DNA of 64,000 nt from DATFVA01 sp963800255. Lineage in GTDB: Bacteria; Bacteroidota; Ignavibacteria; Ignavibacteriales; Ignavibacteriaceae. The notes beneath the pieces are model-generated. The model was not told the DNA's origin, searched no databases, and was given only the letters and a program-made list of their open reading frames with translations. The stretch covers positions 124,001 through 188,000 of the forward strand of contig CAWDAK010000009.1 of assembly GCA_963800255.1 (NCBI GenBank). Reading direction: 5' to 3'. Position numbers and translations under genes: made by a program. This document shows positions 63,954-64,000 of this stretch, piece after piece; within the stretch, counting starts at the first letter, position 1, and every line of letters starts with the position of its first letter.

Positions 63954-64000
63954 TTCATCTCTGCCAATTCATCTATGATTTCCCGCATCCTGGGACTAAG
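63950..64000 (-). CDS. C-terminal end of an upstream gene, unidentified
   Basis: Sixteen codons from the window edge to TGA (LSPRMREIIDELAEMK), overlapping the aroQ ATG. Too short to identify; the tight overlap implies the same operon as aroQ and the HAD gene. Confidence 0.55.
   Translation of the reverse strand, partial: LSPRMREIIDELAEMK

Noticed and set aside
1..64000. CRISPR arrays, IS transposases, prophage genes, toxin-antitoxin or defence systems
   Set aside because: No regularly spaced repeats, transposase motifs or phage structural genes were seen; the only recombinase is a standard Xer next to topA.

Overview
The window looks like a core-genome segment of a Gram-negative bacterium of the Bacteroidota/Chlorobiota/Ignavibacteria group. 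The DNA is AT-rich and densely coding, with many 4- to 17-bp gene overlaps. One secreted protease ends in a type IX secretion (T9SS) sorting domain. There are FadL-type and Wzi-like outer-membrane proteins, LPS-type GT9 glycosyltransferases, an HPr kinase with no PTS gene in view, and a DUF2795 protein. Many genes have clear Shine-Dalgarno sequences (AGGAGG and variants), which fits Ignavibacteria better than classical Bacteroidetes. The lineage is an inference; no rRNA is present.

Layout. Positions 1-8.1 kb form a surface-polysaccharide neighbourhood: SpsF-like cytidylyltransferase, a GT-B-like protein, two GT9 and one GT4 transferase, with ldcA, ispE and a homocysteine S-methyltransferase interspersed. 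polA follows on the minus strand. From 11.1 to 53.8 kb almost everything is on the plus strand: kup, a nuclease-family protein, an SDR, exbB-exbD-exbD, yqeY-cvpA-mutS2, biotin carboxylase and biotin carrier protein, an envelope block (FadL, SGNH lipoprotein, SPOR lipoprotein), ssb, a CorC-like protein, MlaD-like protein, acpS, HNH nuclease, trpS, scpA-scpB-rluB, dacB, lysS, GT2, Wzi-like protein, ctpA, DUF3108, gamma-carbonic anhydrase-like protein, MBL hydrolase, ybeY, DUF494, topA, xer recombinase, hpf, hprK, an M23 peptidase, DUF2795, holB, thiolase, 3-hydroxyacyl-CoA dehydrogenase and a ClC channel. From 54.2 to 64 kb genes are on the minus strand: a tight purF - giant subtilase - CDP-alcohol phosphatidyltransferase - ftsY - small membrane protein operon, then (upstream on that strand) tRNA-Pro(GGG), a MerR regulator, a HAD phosphatase and aroQ.

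Functionally the region combines housekeeping (replication, topology, chromosome condensation, tRNA charging, ribosome hibernation) with envelope construction (LPS sugars, Tol/Exb motor, peptidoglycan trimming, lipid transport). I see no prophage, IS transposase, CRISPR array or defence island. The main anomalies are two apparent single-base frameshifts (ctpA near 38,705 and the HNH gene near 28,955), a T9SS-exported protease of 1410 residues inside a purine/phospholipid/SRP-receptor operon, and about 500 bp of unexplained, hairpin-rich DNA beyond the 3' end of tRNA-Pro.
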